Numbered from the stretch's first letter, positions 24,734-37,832 are shown. The stretch: 64,000 bases of DNA from Takakia lepidozioides (GCA_030704615.1 CM060731.1:28150001-28214000); one strand, 5' to 3'. Numbers and translations are program-made. Notes: generated by a model from the letters alone, not told the origin.

Positions 24734-25598
24734 CAGTGTTGGGCGGTTCTTGCATTTGTGAAGGAACCTTCGGTTTCAGTTCCACAATTATTTCAAGAGA
24801 CGGTTCCGGATCCAGTTCCGGTTTTTTTTTATCGAGCCGGTTCCAGTCCGGTTCCGGATCCAACTTTTAAACATGGGGGCGGTTCCGGTTACCGATTAGT
24901 TGCTGATAAAAACCACGGTTCCCGGTTAGGTTCCGGTTCTTCTTCTTTTTTAAAATAATTTAATTAGATTTAAAATATTTTATCAGTCCAGGAGATTAAA
25001 TAGCAATGTATTCACATATTTGAACTAAAATCCAACGATTTTATTAGTTTTCACTAACACAAAAAAAGAAAAAAGAAAAATACTCTAAATAAACTGGTAG
25101 AAGAAAATGGATAACATTTTATGGGTTGAAATTACTATTCAGCTATCTAGCAAGTATTGGCATCTTCTAACATTTTCATTAATGAACTTAGCCAGGATAT
25201 CATGGAGCTGGAGTTGAACCTAAGATCTCATGGCGTTGAAGCATTGAACATAGAATGTCCTGGCCTTCAAGCATTGAATCAGGATCTCATGGAGCTTGAG
25301 AGCATCAAAGAAGTTTTGCTATGGGCCACCAGCTCTCGAGGGTTATGCCATGTTATGCCAAGGGCCCACCAAGGGTTCAAGAACCTGAACCTATTTTTAT
25401 CCCCATGCGCCCTGGTTCTCCGGTTCTCACACCCAGCAGGAACCGCCGATTCGGTTCTGTGCCGTGCCAATCCCCATTGGCAGGTTCCGGTTCTGGGTCA
25501 GGTTCTGCAAGAATGGGCCCAGTTCCGGTCCGGTTCCGGTTAACCTGAACCTGAACCGGCGGTCAACCTGGGTCCCAGCGGGTAACCGCCCAACAGTG
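24734..25598. mobile_element. hAT-like non-autonomous DNA transposon
   Basis: An 865-bp insert bounded by short terminal inverted repeats: left CAGTGTTGGGCGGTT, right (reverse complement) CACTGTTGGGCGGTT. It is flanked by 8-bp near-identical direct repeats GTTGTTTC (24726-24733) and GTAGTTTC (25599-25606). An 8-bp target duplication and CAxTG ends are the signature of the hAT superfamily. The interior carries many degenerate GGTTCCGG motifs near both ends, probably subterminal repeats, and no transposase. It sits at the edge of unrecognised repeat copy B. Confidence 0.75.
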
Positions 25599-25722
25599 GT
25601 AGTTTCCCAAAAGATTCGGAAAATGTTCCTTCGTAATCTCCTTCTCTAAGTACCTAAGCAACAACCGGTGGGGGATTCTCAAGGTAGGAAGCCTGCCTAG
25701 CTGTTCATGTGCCATATCGAGA
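25599..25722 (-). pseudogene. Unrecognised coding repeat, copy B
   Basis: Translated on the minus strand this matches copy A at 23966-24175 (H-E-Q-L-G-R-L-P-T-L-R-I-P, then I-T-x-x-x-F, then N-Y). The hAT element inserted at its end. Confidence 0.4.
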
Positions 25723-26001
25723 TGAGTTGAGAAGTAGGTAGAGAGAAGAAGAAACTATATTCAAAAAGTTTATCCACTTATTGTACTCTTCATTAGTAAA
25801 AAGTCTCCAATATTTCATTCCAGCCTTCGTCCCGTATTGTTCTATTTCTGAGTCAGTCACATGAACATTAAGCTCTAAGTGAAAATGACGTCCATCATGA
25901 GTATATGAAAATCCATCAATTGGGTTGAGCACCACCGGTTCCCCAAAAATGTTGGCCCCTTCAACACCTCCCGATATATAGTTAGGATCATACTCAATCA
26001 A
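25705..26001 (-). pseudogene. Unrecognised coding fragment
   Basis: A 98-codon frame upstream of copy B on the same strand, with a plausible protein composition (motifs G-E-P-V-V-L-N-P, H-F-H-L-E-L-N-V). It may be an earlier exon of the same lost gene. No family recognised. Confidence 0.3.
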
Positions 26002-29000
26002 GTGCTCATGTTGTTGCTCGAGTGTACTGGCTCTAAATTTGGAACCACGTCTCCTGTTCCCTTGCTGCTAAAATACTCCTTTGCAATAACAGATTCATAA
26101 TAGAAATTGTTGTCTCCATCAACTTGAAACACCTTGCGAAAACGTCGTTGATCATAACATAACATTGAAAAATCTAACGGTGAGGCTACTAACAGAAGTG
26201 TCGTTGAATAAAGAACGAGGGAATGCCGACGAGCAAGGAGATAGAGCTTTCTTCGCGAGCAAGGGAGGTAACAAGGGACGGTACTATGTAATTCTCTTGA
26301 GACACTCTTAGGTTAATCCATTCATGATAGCTCTGGCAGATAGATTGGGATTTGTAGGAAGTTATTCCCGCACGCATATATTTGTATTGATTTTTGTTCA
26401 ATGAAATTTTCATCTTATTACAAACAACATGAGAAGAGGCTTGAAAGTTTTTTGCTGGAATTTCCGAACAATTAAGCCAAAATCTGAAAAATTCCCAGAA
26501 TGCGTTAGGCACTTTCATTTTGAATTCCTGACATTGTCAAGTCCATGCAAGGGCCTTTTGAAGTTACATGCTAGTGGAAGTAGATTACAAGAGAGACTCT
26601 CTAAGGAGCAGAAGAAACAGCGTGATAAGAGAATCAGCGAGTTTAAGAAGATAACCAGATGTAATAATTGTGGAGAGAATTGCCACTAATTTAAAAAAAT
26701 GTTCATTCTTATATTGTCTTTTCAAAACTAGGCACTACATTTTTTAGTTTCGTTGACAAAATATTCGGATTGTAGCATTTTATTATGAGTCTATCGTTGA
26801 AAAGCAATAATGTCCACGTCATCCCAAAAGGTCTCATCCTATATCCTCGGCATGTTATATGCTATCGCAGTATGGACTACTATGATTTCAGATCCTCACA
26901 ATCTCCTCATTTCATGCTATGTAGGAAATAGAGTTCAAACACTAAGGAGAAATCATAGTATTTGCTATCTACAATCACATATACTTATAATTACATCCAA
27001 AAGTTGGGGAATGGAGCATAATTGGGTCAGATCTTTAGTTGTTATAATGAAACAACTGTCGGACCCAACTAAGTACCTTAAATTTCAAAAACAAAAAAAA
27101 ACAAAACCATTTGAAATATGGATTCTCATTACTAACACAAGTCATGCTCATACTAATGATTCAGAGTAATTTGATCATATATCTTACATCTACTATGAGG
27201 GAGTTCCTTGTGTTTAAAAAAATCTAGAAAAACTTTCATAAACAAATCTCTTCCATGATTTTATTTTGTTTTTGAGAAAAAAAATATGAACTTTAATTAC
27301 CATGGCTATAGTAATGGACAAGAATTCTACCAATAAGATAGTGTCTTTTAACCTTAGCAATATTGTCCAGAGTTTATGATATGGTCTCATAATCCCAATA
27401 TGTGTATTTGGGAAGACTCGTATGAACTACAATAACGCTCGGAATGAAAGAATGCATTGTCCACAAACTAATAACAAATAACAATAATTGGTGGTTCACA
27501 ATGCGCAGGAGACCCTTCATGCAATATGTCGGCTTCTTTCTCTTGAGGAAGTTTTATGATCATTGTCGTTGAATTCTTATCCATGTGATAAACTTGAACA
27601 AATAAGATTCTAGGTGTCCAAATTAAATTTTGTTATTCACACATGGATGTATGCTAGAGGTAGATGTCTACAAAAAATTTACTCGTCTTAGAAGATCGCA
27701 TTTAAGGCAATTCCAAGGCTGCCCAAAAACAAAAACAAAAAAAATCAACTGATTCTATCAAATTCCTTCTCAAAATCTAAGCACGACATTGTCCAAATTC
27801 AAGCAACCTTGATTGATCCGGGCGGATGTTAATAATTTCGTTAAGACATACTGAGAAGAACAATGGACAGTAATTGGAGACCAATGGTCTGTCCGGCCCT
27901 TTTTGGTATAAGGGTGTGAAGTGTGAACATTTGGGAAGGCGTCATGCCTTTGAGCAAAACGTCATTCATCCTATCCAAAAATTCAGCACTAATAAACCCC
28001 ACATGCATTTGTAAAATTCAAATGGCATGCCAACTTCCAATGCGTGGGTGATTTCCAAGTGAATAAAAAGGCACAGAGATTGAGAGCTGCATTGTTAACA
28101 TTATTAGCTGTTTTTGCGGAAGAGGAATTCCTCTTAAGGTAATCACATAGTTTTATAAAAATACCCAAGTGGGCCGACTGTACAAATGGCAAAACCGTTA
28201 TCCCCAAAAGGGGAAGCAAAATATCATAGAGCTAGATAAATCAAACTTTTCTAGTGTCACCTACGGCCTGGAAAGGTCAGACAACAGGAAAGAGGATGGG
28301 TCAGAAAGTGCCCGGAGGCGAGATGAAGCTGGCCCGGCAACCTCTGCCCGACGTAAAATAGATCTAAGAGCTCGAGCCTTTTGTAAAGTAACATAAACTC
28401 GTTGTCTAAAGAAGGCTACAAGAACATAGACGTTTGGGCTTCCAACGCTGTTTGTTTTTCCTGTACGCGATCGGCAATCGTCCACTCTTAGGAAGTACAT
28501 GCTGCGCATTCCAAACGCAATCCTAATTCCACGCAAGCTACAAAAGTACATTCCTTTCATCGTGGCTTGGGCTGAGTCCTACTTTTCAAGGGCTTCCCTT
28601 TGGTGAATGCTACAACAATCCATCTCACTTTCCCAGTTTCTAGTAACGTGTATGTGAGGCAAAGGCCTTACTTGTTCTCAATCTGCATCTGTTTGTTCAT
28701 TTAACTTACACACTGCATGTCTGCAATAAATTTGGGCCCGACCATAAATCCCAGAAAACTCGTGAACACTGTATCCACTCACCTGCCATGTCCTGGGTGG
28801 GAGTCTCAATGCAATCCGGTCGTGAGCACTGAGGATCGTGACGCATACACTCTGGGCAGCTCTCCGCTGTTCAGGGAGGCTACATGAGCAACATACATAT
28901 TAGTCAGATTTCTCTAGGGTATGAGGTGTTTTCTCTTGTTCTCGTCTCCTTCGGAATTGAGATTGGCACCATAGTACTGACCTCGGAAGACGCACCGTTT

Positions 29001-31118
29001 GGTCATACCACGTATGGAGAGGTCATATTAACGGCTGGGAGGCGCAGTGCGATTTCAGAAAGGATGTGAGGAGATTCAAAGGCACATGTGAGTGTCCAGA
29101 CTATCTCTTTTTATTTTTTGTTTTTCTTCTGATTGGGCACCTACAAGGTCACAACAATAGTCTATCACCAGTACTGCTCCTAGGACTGACCTCCAGCGCC
29201 GTGAGCCCTCCCAAACCACCTCCCCGGAGCTTCGCTACCGGCAGCTCGTTGTAGTTAGACTATAAGTTCAATTTTGTTCAATCTCAGTCGTTGTTTTAAG
29301 ATATGTCAGGGTTCACATTCCCTACAGCAGCTTTGAAATCTTGAGCTCAAAGCTCACAACAAAATTCACCACGTTCAGAAACAGTACCAGTTGAGTGTTT
29401 TAGAACAGAGTATTGTACAGTTCAACAAAGTCGACGTGGACCCTTAGAACCGGAAAGTCCTTGCCCATACAATACCTGTACTGGGTACAAGAAAGGAATC
29501 TGCATACCTAAGCATCCAACGAGCAAAGATTTGGCCAGACCAAACTAGAATTTGTGAGTGAATATCGATCAACAAAATTTGAGTCCTGACCGTGCTTTGA
29601 TTTTATCTAACCTAGTGCATTGTGTATTATTGCGCTTGGGGCAATGACGCAGTTAGTGAGGGAAACCGAGTCGCGTCAATTGCTAGTCTCATAACAGTTC
29701 TAATAACAAGCGGCGCATTGTAATTTTTCCTACCTCCCAGTGTCTCTACTCCCAACTATGATGTCGGATCGTCTGGGCATTACAGTAAATTATAAACCTG
29801 GCTGCAACTTTCCTTTGAAATACTCGAATCCCTTCCTGTCCAGAAAACCCGATTCCCCATATTCCACTTTGGACTATCACATTCCCGCTATTGCCCCGGC
29901 CATTGACAGAATTTTCCTTATTCAGCCATATTCGTAAGCGGGCCGGGATCCCCGAATCGGGGACAACACCGTGGCAGGAACTTCACCTCTCGCATATCGG
30001 GACCTCCCAAATTTGAGTCGAAAATGCTTATGGCAATACTGATACGTAGTCTCCGTAGAGACAAAAAATGTCAAACCTGCGATCAATCACGAGTTTCCAT
30101 GTGATAATTTGAGCAAGGTTTAGCCTTTGAGACTCTCAACTGGGGGCAGTTCACTACATTTTGATAACAAAGCGATATACTACTGACCAGGATGGAGCTC
30201 ACTGACCCTGTTGCTCATCGCTACTGTTCATCACCACTTCATAAACTCTCAAAACCCCCACAAACCAAACTCACCCTCCGATCGCAGCTCACCTCCGGGC
30301 TAAGCTTGGGCTCGGATGCTTCGCTTCAATATAAAGCCTGCAGCGGCCTTATCAGTTCGTCATCTCTCTCTCTCCCACTGACCAAAATACTAATGAAGAT
30401 CATTCTGGACTGGATAGACTTCATCCATTGGATGACACAAGGATAACCGCGCGGGTGAGAACAGTCCGCGGTAAGCGTGGCACGACCCGAGGTCGTGGCG
30501 CAAGACCGGCGGGTAGGTATGTTGGTGGGCCGGGTCCCCCTTCCCCGCCCGCGTTTTTCTCTTACCCGTTCGGGAGTCCTTGTCGGCGAAAATCTAGTCT
30601 CGGTATTCAAAATCAAAACGCTCCCGGGAACAGCATTCCGGCATCTTGATGCCAGGCGTAACCGGCTCTGACCGGTCGCCTCCTGTGTCACCATGTCCCG
30701 TCAACCGGTCCCGCCACTCCCGCTGACCGGATTGGCAAGTGGACCGCCGCCCGTTACGGAGGGTTCAACCTACCGCACCGGCCCTTCATTGCATCGACCC
30801 GCTGCCCGGCTCCAGACCGTCGAATAACCGGATATACTGGCGGTCGCCGTCCTGGGAACGTCGTGCACACGACCGGCCGGGCAGGGAACGTATAGCAGGA
30901 CCCGGTTTAGCAAAATAGATACCCAGACCCGTTGGTTTTCCGGGGATGTGGAGGACGTTTACCCAACGAGTGATGTGGGGAACCGAAGGGTAGAAAGAAC
31001 GTGGGCATGACGGCGTCGTCATGGTGCAGTGCACGCCATGAACGCTGTGAAGCACAGCACCGTGTCTCTCGCTCTCTCCACCGATTCTTGCTCGTCTCTG
31101 ACCCTCCCTTTTCTTGTT
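26002..31118. other. Long stretch without a recognisable gene
   Basis: The part from 26 to 28 kb is AT-rich. A frame at 26429-26689 ends in C-N-N-C-G-E-N-C-H, which hints at half of a zinc knuckle from a transposon, but it is too short to assign. From about 30.4 to 31.1 kb the DNA is GC-rich and leads into the expansin promoter. No RNA genes seen. Confidence 0.5.
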
Positions 31119-31125
31119 TATAAAT
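31119..31125 (+). promoter_or_regulatory. TATA box of the expansin gene
   Basis: TATAAAT stands at the end of a GC-rich stretch. About 120 bp downstream is a good splice donor (CTCC/GTAAGT at 31247). An acceptor (CTGTGCAG at 31736-31744) lies five bases before the expansin ATG. This suggests transcription from about 31150 with a ~100-base leader exon and a ~500-base leader intron. Confidence 0.5.
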
Positions 31126-31748
31126 GTGGTTCCGTGTCTTATGCCTCAGATCATCTCTGTTGTCACAACCTGCAGAGTTTGGAGCTCCCTTCGCTCTGAG
31201 CTCTGCCACTCTGCAGGGTCGAATCCTCTACGGATTGGCCACCCTCCGTAAGTGACCTTAGACACTTTTACTACTATGTCTTTCATTCCCCAATTGTCAA
31301 TTCTCCACATGGCTGATCAGATTCCCCCAGGGCTCTCTCCTTCTCTCTCTCCCAAATTGTTTGCACGCCGCTGTAAAGAGTAGAGTCGTCTCATGCATGT
31401 GGGTTTCGTTGGGCCGCCTGCAAGCTGGACGTCCGCTCTAGTAGCCAAACTTAGTCGTTACTCTCAATGAGTGCACGCTCACCCTCAAGGAATGTTCCAA
31501 CTGATTTACTGGAACACATTCTAGATGACAGTACATATTTTTTGAAGTCCATGGTGTAGACACATATATGAACTTCCACAACTCCTTTTGTTCGGTTTTG
31601 TCTGGGTGTCATATTCGCCGTGAAGTTTCGAAGAAAGCGAATGTATGACACATGATTTGATGGGACCTGACCCTGCGTCTCATTCAATAAATTCTATTAT
31701 ATCAGATTAATGTCTTGGCCTGATTTCATGCTCTCATCTGTGCAGGAG

Positions 31749-33067
31749 ATGGCACCATTGATCTCCCTTCCAACTTCATTGTGCATGCTTGTGGCATGCA
31801 CAACGTTTGCATTGTTCCCCAGAGCCAACAGCCAGCAGAACGGAAATTGGAAGTCAGCCCATGCAACGTTCTACGGCGGTTTCGATGCGACGGGCACTAT
31901 GGGTAAACCCTTAAAACCCATACGTAAATATTTCGGTATGTGAGGTGAAGTACCTTAAGCAGATCCGACAGATACAGAGATATAACGCCACTCAGATACT
32001 ACAAGATTTCAGGTTAGGGAAGACAGCTCCCTTAGGCTTTGAAGCTTGATTGAATTGTTATATCTCCTTCTCATCTCCTTTTGACTTTACTGTCAGCAAA
32101 ATGAAACAATAAACAACTTCATGGTTCACCAGATCATTCTGAAGTGACAGTTGAGCCGAATTCACTCCTTGAGCAGATTTTCGAAACACTCGTGTTCTGA
32201 TATCACTGCTACATGTGTCAGGAGGTGCCTGTGGGTATGGTGACTTGTACACCCAGGGTTATGGCACAAACACTGCCGCGCTGAGCACTGTTCTGTTCAA
32301 CAATGGATTGACGTGCGGTGCATGCTTCGAGATCCAATGTGATGCTATCCAGGATTCAAGATGGTGCTTGCCCGGTAGTCCCACCATCACTGTGACCGCC
32401 ACCAACTTTTGCCCTCCCAACCTTTCCCTTGCCAATGACAATGGCGGCTGGTGCAATGTACCCAGGGAGCACTTTGACCTCGCAATGCCCGCGTATCTTC
32501 AGATTGCACAATATGTCGCCGGCATCGTGCCTGTAAATTACCGAAGGTAAGCTTTCCAAGTTGGGTCCAGGTATCAATTAAACGAGACTTTAATTTGAAT
32601 TGCTGTAGAGCTCGTACATGCAGAAGTGATGTGGTCACCGGCTCAAAGTGTGAAGTTAGATTATGGCCTGCTGGTTCCTGCAAATGAGATACGTCAGTTT
32701 GCTAATGTGACCAGTCCAAATTCGCATTGACATGCTGGTAACTGTGCTCAGGGTTGGTTGCGTGAAAAGTGGAGGCGTTCGATTCACAATCAATGGGAAC
32801 CCCTGGTTTGACTTGGTGACGATTACCAACGTCGGTGGTGTTGGAGAGGTCACGTCCGTGCAGGTTATGGCCAATCGTGGTGGCTGGGTGCAAATGACAA
32901 GGAACTGGGGACAAAATTGGCAAGCTGGCTGCTATCTAGTTGGGCAAAGTGTTTCGTTCTCGGTGACTACCAGCGATGGGAATAATGTGGTGTCCTTAGA
33001 TGCCGCACCTTCCAATTGGCAGTTTGGTCAGACCTTCGAGGGCCAGCAGTTCTCATCCTTGCCTTGA
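31749..33067 (+). CDS. Alpha-expansin
   Basis: Three exons: 31749-31902, 32222-32546 and 32752-33067. Joined they give exactly 264 codons plus stop, with consensus GT/AG borders and matching phases. The product is a secreted cell-wall-loosening protein. Its signal peptide covers residues 1-~26. A domain-1 (GH45-like) region opens with A-T-F-Y-G-G and contains G-A-C-G-Y-G, then C-G-A-C-F-E-I-Q-C and H-F-D-L-A-M-P, the H-F-D motif of true expansins. Domain 2 (CBM63-like) begins [10 protein letters not shown] and carries the binding-face tryptophans (N-R-G-G-W, N-W-G-Q-N-W). The first intron after the M-G codon pair is the position conserved in plant EXPA genes. Expansins disrupt non-covalent cellulose-matrix contacts at acid pH during growth. 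A leader intron precedes the ATG. All key residues are intact, so I regard it as functional. Confidence 0.93.
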
Positions 33068-33350
33068 AAGGCTCTCGACGATCTGAAGGGCCGAGGGGTT
33101 TTCCTAATTTGACTTGTTGCTCAGATCCAGGAGCACACCAACAAAGTTAAGCACTATACAGGCGGAAAAAACGGAGCGATCCATGAATTACTGATTTCAC
33201 AAAGTAAATGGCGGGTGGAGACAGTCGCAAATCTAGCGACTTTACACACAAAATTGGAGTGTTCCCAGATGTGGAAGACTGCTCAAACTTGTCCTGATCA
33301 TCTCCTGTGAATTAGCTTTTAGATAGGTGTGATTCTAACCACCTTCAAGA

Positions 33351-33595
33351 TAGCCGAGGCTTGCCCGATCACAAGCCCGCTTCTTTATCCTAGCAGAGGC
33401 TTGCACATTCGTGAGCCCGCTTCTAACATTGACATAGTTATCATATACTTCGCTTGCAAGAAACGAGCTAGACACATGGATGCCGAGGTGTTCAGTGTTG
33501 ATATGACTCACCCGCTCCAATGGCTTGCTCTTTAGTCGAGCTGTCGAGTGATGCCGAGGTGTATGTATGTTGATATGAATCACCCGCTCCATTGA
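33351..33595. repeat. Two short tandem duplications 3' of the expansin
   Basis: A ~41-bp unit (GAGGCTTGC...AGCCCGCTTCT) occurs twice at 33351-33430. A ~72-bp unit (GATGCCGAGGTGT...CACCCGCTCCA) occurs twice at 33479-33595. Both are local duplications without coding meaning. Confidence 0.65.
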
Positions 33596-34099
33596 AGGAA
33601 AGGGTTATCCTGAACGATCGATGTGATGATCTAACGAAATTTAAAGTCCAGACCAGTACAATCTGCCGTAAGTTCTCTCCAGGACTCTCCGACCCACAAA
33701 TTGCACAAGCAGCTAAGTTCACCAATCTTGTCATGGAGTTCTTTCTTCTCCACATGGTTGAAATGGAGGTGTTTCACTTTGGTGAGTGAGTGTAAAACTG
33801 GTTGGTGAAGGAATGCCTGGCACCTCACAATCTCTGGCCAAGCTTTGTACTTTAGAAGAAATGACCTTTAACGACAGAATACAAGCTTGAGGACATCATC
33901 CATATGTCAACTGCCAGACTCCACTAATCAAGATGTTGGTCTGCATCCAACAATCTGGAATCCTAAAAGGTAGATGAAGGGTTGATCATAGGAGCAAAGA
34001 AAGTGTGTCAATAACCATTGACAAAATGCACTTCAACCCAAGGAGAACATCACCTAAAGCCTTTCTCACTCAACTAGCCCAACTATGTGGTGCAATCCT
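33596..34099. other. Region between convergent genes
   Basis: It holds the 3' ends of the plus-strand expansin and the minus-strand coiled-coil gene, which converge here. No further feature seen. Confidence 0.5.
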
Positions 34100-37000
34100 T
34101 CAATGTGCAACTGGGATGTTTCCCCTAATCTCTTTCAAATGACCACGCTGCACAAAGGGGGAAGGAGATGAAGGCCCCCTGAGGCTAGGAGTTGGTGATT
34201 GGCCAAATTTTCTGATTGAACTTTGCCCCCTTACTCCGCCCCCCTTTCTGTAGGTCCCTGTTGAATGTGGACTCCCCCTCCCACCAATGTTCTCTTGATT
34301 TGCAAAGAAAAATTTCTCAATGCGAGCTGGACTTGGCCTTCTGCATGGTGGCATTTGCCGAGACCCTTCTTGGGACAAAGATCTCTCCACCCCATTTCTT
34401 GATATATTTGGTTTGTTGAACAAAGCAAGTTTTTCATTGGCTCTTGGGATCTCATCAGCGGCGAACATCTCTTGAGGCAGACAGTTCTGCACTCCAACTC
34501 CTGATGTATTATGTTTGTTGAACAAGGTAAGTTGTTCATTGGCTCCAGGGATTTCATCAGGCACCTCCCACTGTTGGCTTGACATATGATACTTTTGCCG
34601 CACTTTACTGAGCTCATATGTCTCCCTAGATGAGGACTTGAAGGGACTCGGGAATCTTGGGATCTGCCCACCAGAGATGTCTTGTTCAGAACTGTTGAAA
34701 TTGGTCCTATTTGCATGATGGGACAGGTCTGCACGTTCTCCTTGCATCTTGGCTTCTTGCATGGGTCCAGGACACTGATTTCCACAATCAAAACAGCCAT
34801 CAACATCAGTGCTACATCTGCAACTGTTGATGCCACTGTTGTTCTGAATTGGCTGCAAGACCAAGGCGTAGCCCAGGTTGTTTCCGGAGCCTAGGCTGCT
34901 GCCAACATCCAGCCACCTGTTCTGCTCAAGAGCATGACGATGCTTAGCTTCCTCCACTGTCTTTTGAAGCTGTGCCAACTGCAACTCCAGTTCTGTGATT
35001 TTCTGTTGAGCTGTTTGAGCCCGCCTGCGCCACTCGTCCCCCTGGTTCACAGCAATCAACAGGCAAGAGAGAGGTTAATACACAGAGAACCACCTACTGC
35101 ATTTGGGAGCTAGGCTTGGGACATGGCTTGCTGCGGTCAGTACTTCTACCCATGTTGACTCAGGTTTCAATTGTTGCAGAAATGGGCCTATAATGGTTTA
35201 TACACAAGTAGTAAACAACCGTGTTTATAACTTGCAACTCACTTTGTAACCTACAACTGCTTGCTACATAAACTCATGAAGGTGGGGAGAGGGACCCAGT
35301 GGGTTGAACCCAGGGTAGAGATGCATGGATCATAAGAGAGCAGACACCCTTTAGTTCCCTTTAAGCCAATCTCATGACAACAAGTTGCAATTGGTCTACA
35401 GTTTGAAGTACTTATATGTACCTCATGTTGCAAGGTGGCAGCCAGGGACTCGGCAGTGAGGGCACGCTTCTCCCACCCCTCACAGGCCTGCTGCAAAAGT
35501 GTCATCTCATTGCTCACATGCTTCAACACTTCCTGAACTTGGCCCCACTGCTCAGTTTCCGCCTTGACCTGCTCCAATCGACTTGTTTGTTAGGTGGTTA
35601 CAAAGCATGGTAGATTCCGCGAAGGCAGTGGTTAGGTCTATGCACACAAATTTCCAGAGGATATGAGATTGCCAATGCTGCAAGCCGAGGCAAAAAGCTA
35701 GTACATTGACACTTGTTCTCACTTACATGTAAAGGTGGGTCATCTTTGGTCTAAGCGTTTAATCGTCCAGTCCAAAGGAAATGCTGACAGGTCACTAAGC
35801 TCAGCATCCTTTAAGTGAACCTGAATATATTTCCAACATCTGACAGATGTAGCAGAAGCATATTAGGTATTGGAAATGTATCTCTTTCCTTGCTTCTTAG
35901 CGTAGGGGAAATTGATTGGACATATGATTGATCCAGAGAGTGCCAGTTAGCACAGACTGACCTGCTCAACAATCTTACGGATGGTGTCCTTGGCCTGCAA
36001 ATTTTTGGCTTCAGCCTCTCGCAACAGGCGCCCATCCTCTTGGATTTTCACCTCCTGCAAGTCAAGAAACTTATTTGATAGCAGGTCGACTAGCAGTGGT
36101 TTCCATCACTACAGTTTGAGCGTTTAAAATAAATGGCCAATGAGTACATATCTTATCTGTAGTTGGGATCATAAAGTGCTTACCAAGGGCAGTTCAGAAC
36201 TGCTGCCGGCACGAGTTCCTGTCACCTGGCCACGGTTTTCTCGGTCCACTTGCACGCTTGACTGTGCATTCCGAAACTGAGATCGGCGTTGCAGCATATC
36301 AATCCTTTCTTGCAGAGCCTTTGCCTGATGCTCTAGGTCGCGTTGCATACTGGAATCCAGTTTTCGGCTCCGGCCTTCCGAGCTTTTCCGTAGCCGCTGA
36401 ATTCTCTCTGCCAAGCCTACACGGTTCTCATCCGTATCCCTCCGCGGTGTGCAAGGCTCTGAAACTGTACCTCTCTTTTTAGCCTGAAAGTGGGAGAGGG
36501 TGCTCAATTGTGAGTACATGTCGAGCTACTTAAGTCATAGAGCTGGTGGTTTAGCCAATGTTGCACAGCTACCAGGCACATAATCCTCTTAGACACCTTA
36601 CTGTAAGAGTAGATTGTGATACCAGGAGCCACCGACCTGCAAAGAACTCCACTCTGCTCATCTACTCAATGGGGAAAATGGCTGCATTGGGCAGGGCGGA
36701 TTCCTATGTTTTGGGGAGACGGGAGAGAGAGGGAGAGTGACTTTTAGATGTTTCCTCCGTCATGAGTATGTCCTCTTTGGACGAGCAGAGGAGGAGCAAT
36801 GACAGAGAGAGGAAGAAGGATAAGATCAATTTATAAGTTCCTTTTCCTCAATGAATGCTTCTCTAAAGTAGTCTCAAGGAAAGACCACTACATCTTGTAA
36901 GTACACAGACAACTCTCAACTGCAAATAATAAGAAAGAGAGAACTTATCTATCAAACATCACCTCCAGTATTGTCTCCACTGCTTCGCGGAGTGAGTGGG

Positions 37001-37832
37001 CCATTTGGGCTGCCTGGGCCATATCCGCACAACCTTGCCTCCATGTCTGCATTGCAATATCTTTCTCCATCCTCAACACGTCACATTTCGCCCTCAAAAC
37101 CGCCTCTTGGTTTCGCCTCCTCTCTTTCTTCTCGGAGCTAACGGTCCTCCCTTCCCCACTATGGACTTTTCCCTTGCCACCATGGTTCTTCCAATTGCTA
37201 GAATCCCCAGAAACAGAAGTAGGTGGAGTCTGATGGGTAGTCAAAGCTACTGGAGTTGCAGAAACATGCGGCTCCAGAGGAGACATGTCCGCTCCGAAGT
37301 TGCTTGACTCGTCATCACTGCTACAATCAAAGAAAAAAACCTCATCTTCGCCCACATTCACAGAGTCGGAGAGCTCTTCCGGAGGAACCCAAGGGGCTGT
37401 TCCGCGAGGAATTGCAGGAAACCCACCATGTCCGTTGCTAATATCGTCATTGGCTGTGTCGAGTTCCCAATAGGAGGAAATATTTTCTCCGCGACTACGC
37501 TGAGTCTGCCTGGGAGGTGATTCCCAATATATCCTGTCCTGCTCAAGTAGCCATTTGAGCGTTCCTTTTAACGCTTTCTTCCTCCCCTGTTTCATACTGC
37601 CTCCTGGGTCTTCCAAAAGATGACCTTTGGATTGTTTGCAATCAGTGTCGAGATCTTCCCAAGTCACATGCTTCCCCTTCCCCTTCATTTCATGCAGCTT
37701 TTCAGCTGGCGCATTTTCTGTGGGCTTAGCAACCTGCATTGTACGCCCAACATTGTGGGAGGAGTCTCCTTGTCTGTAGCTCGACCTGTCTACAGTATCT
37801 GCAAAAATGTCATCTCTTGGAGCACTCGTCAT
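34100..37832 (-). CDS. Coiled-coil protein of unknown function, five exons
   Basis: Exons on the minus strand: 37832-36963, 36483-36184, 36054-35962, 35571-35422 and 35041-34100. They give 784 codons, and every intron is in phase 0 with GT/AG borders. The start is the ATG at 37832; homologous frame upstream of it is not evident. Residues 1-~220 are low-complexity and acidic/polar, with an F-F-F-D-C-S-S-D-D-E-S patch. Residues ~220-510 are helical coiled coil with many Glu/Lys/Gln/Arg (exons 1 end to 5 start; typical pieces are L-Q-E-R-I-D-M-L and I-T-E-L-E-L-Q-L-A-Q-L). The C-terminal ~270 residues are Ser/Pro-rich, with a small Cys cluster (C-R-C...C-F-D-C-G-N-Q-C). There is no motor, kinase or membrane segment. 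It may be a cytoskeletal or scaffold protein, but I do not recognise a named family. The exact acceptor of exon 4 is the least certain border. Confidence 0.75.

Noticed and set aside
26429-26689. Zinc-knuckle protein
   Set aside because: Only half of a C-x2-C motif is present before the stop, too little to call.
30300-31100. GC-rich block as a protein-coding gene
   Set aside because: The frames are short, overlap on both strands and show no recognisable motif. It more likely is upstream sequence of the expansin.
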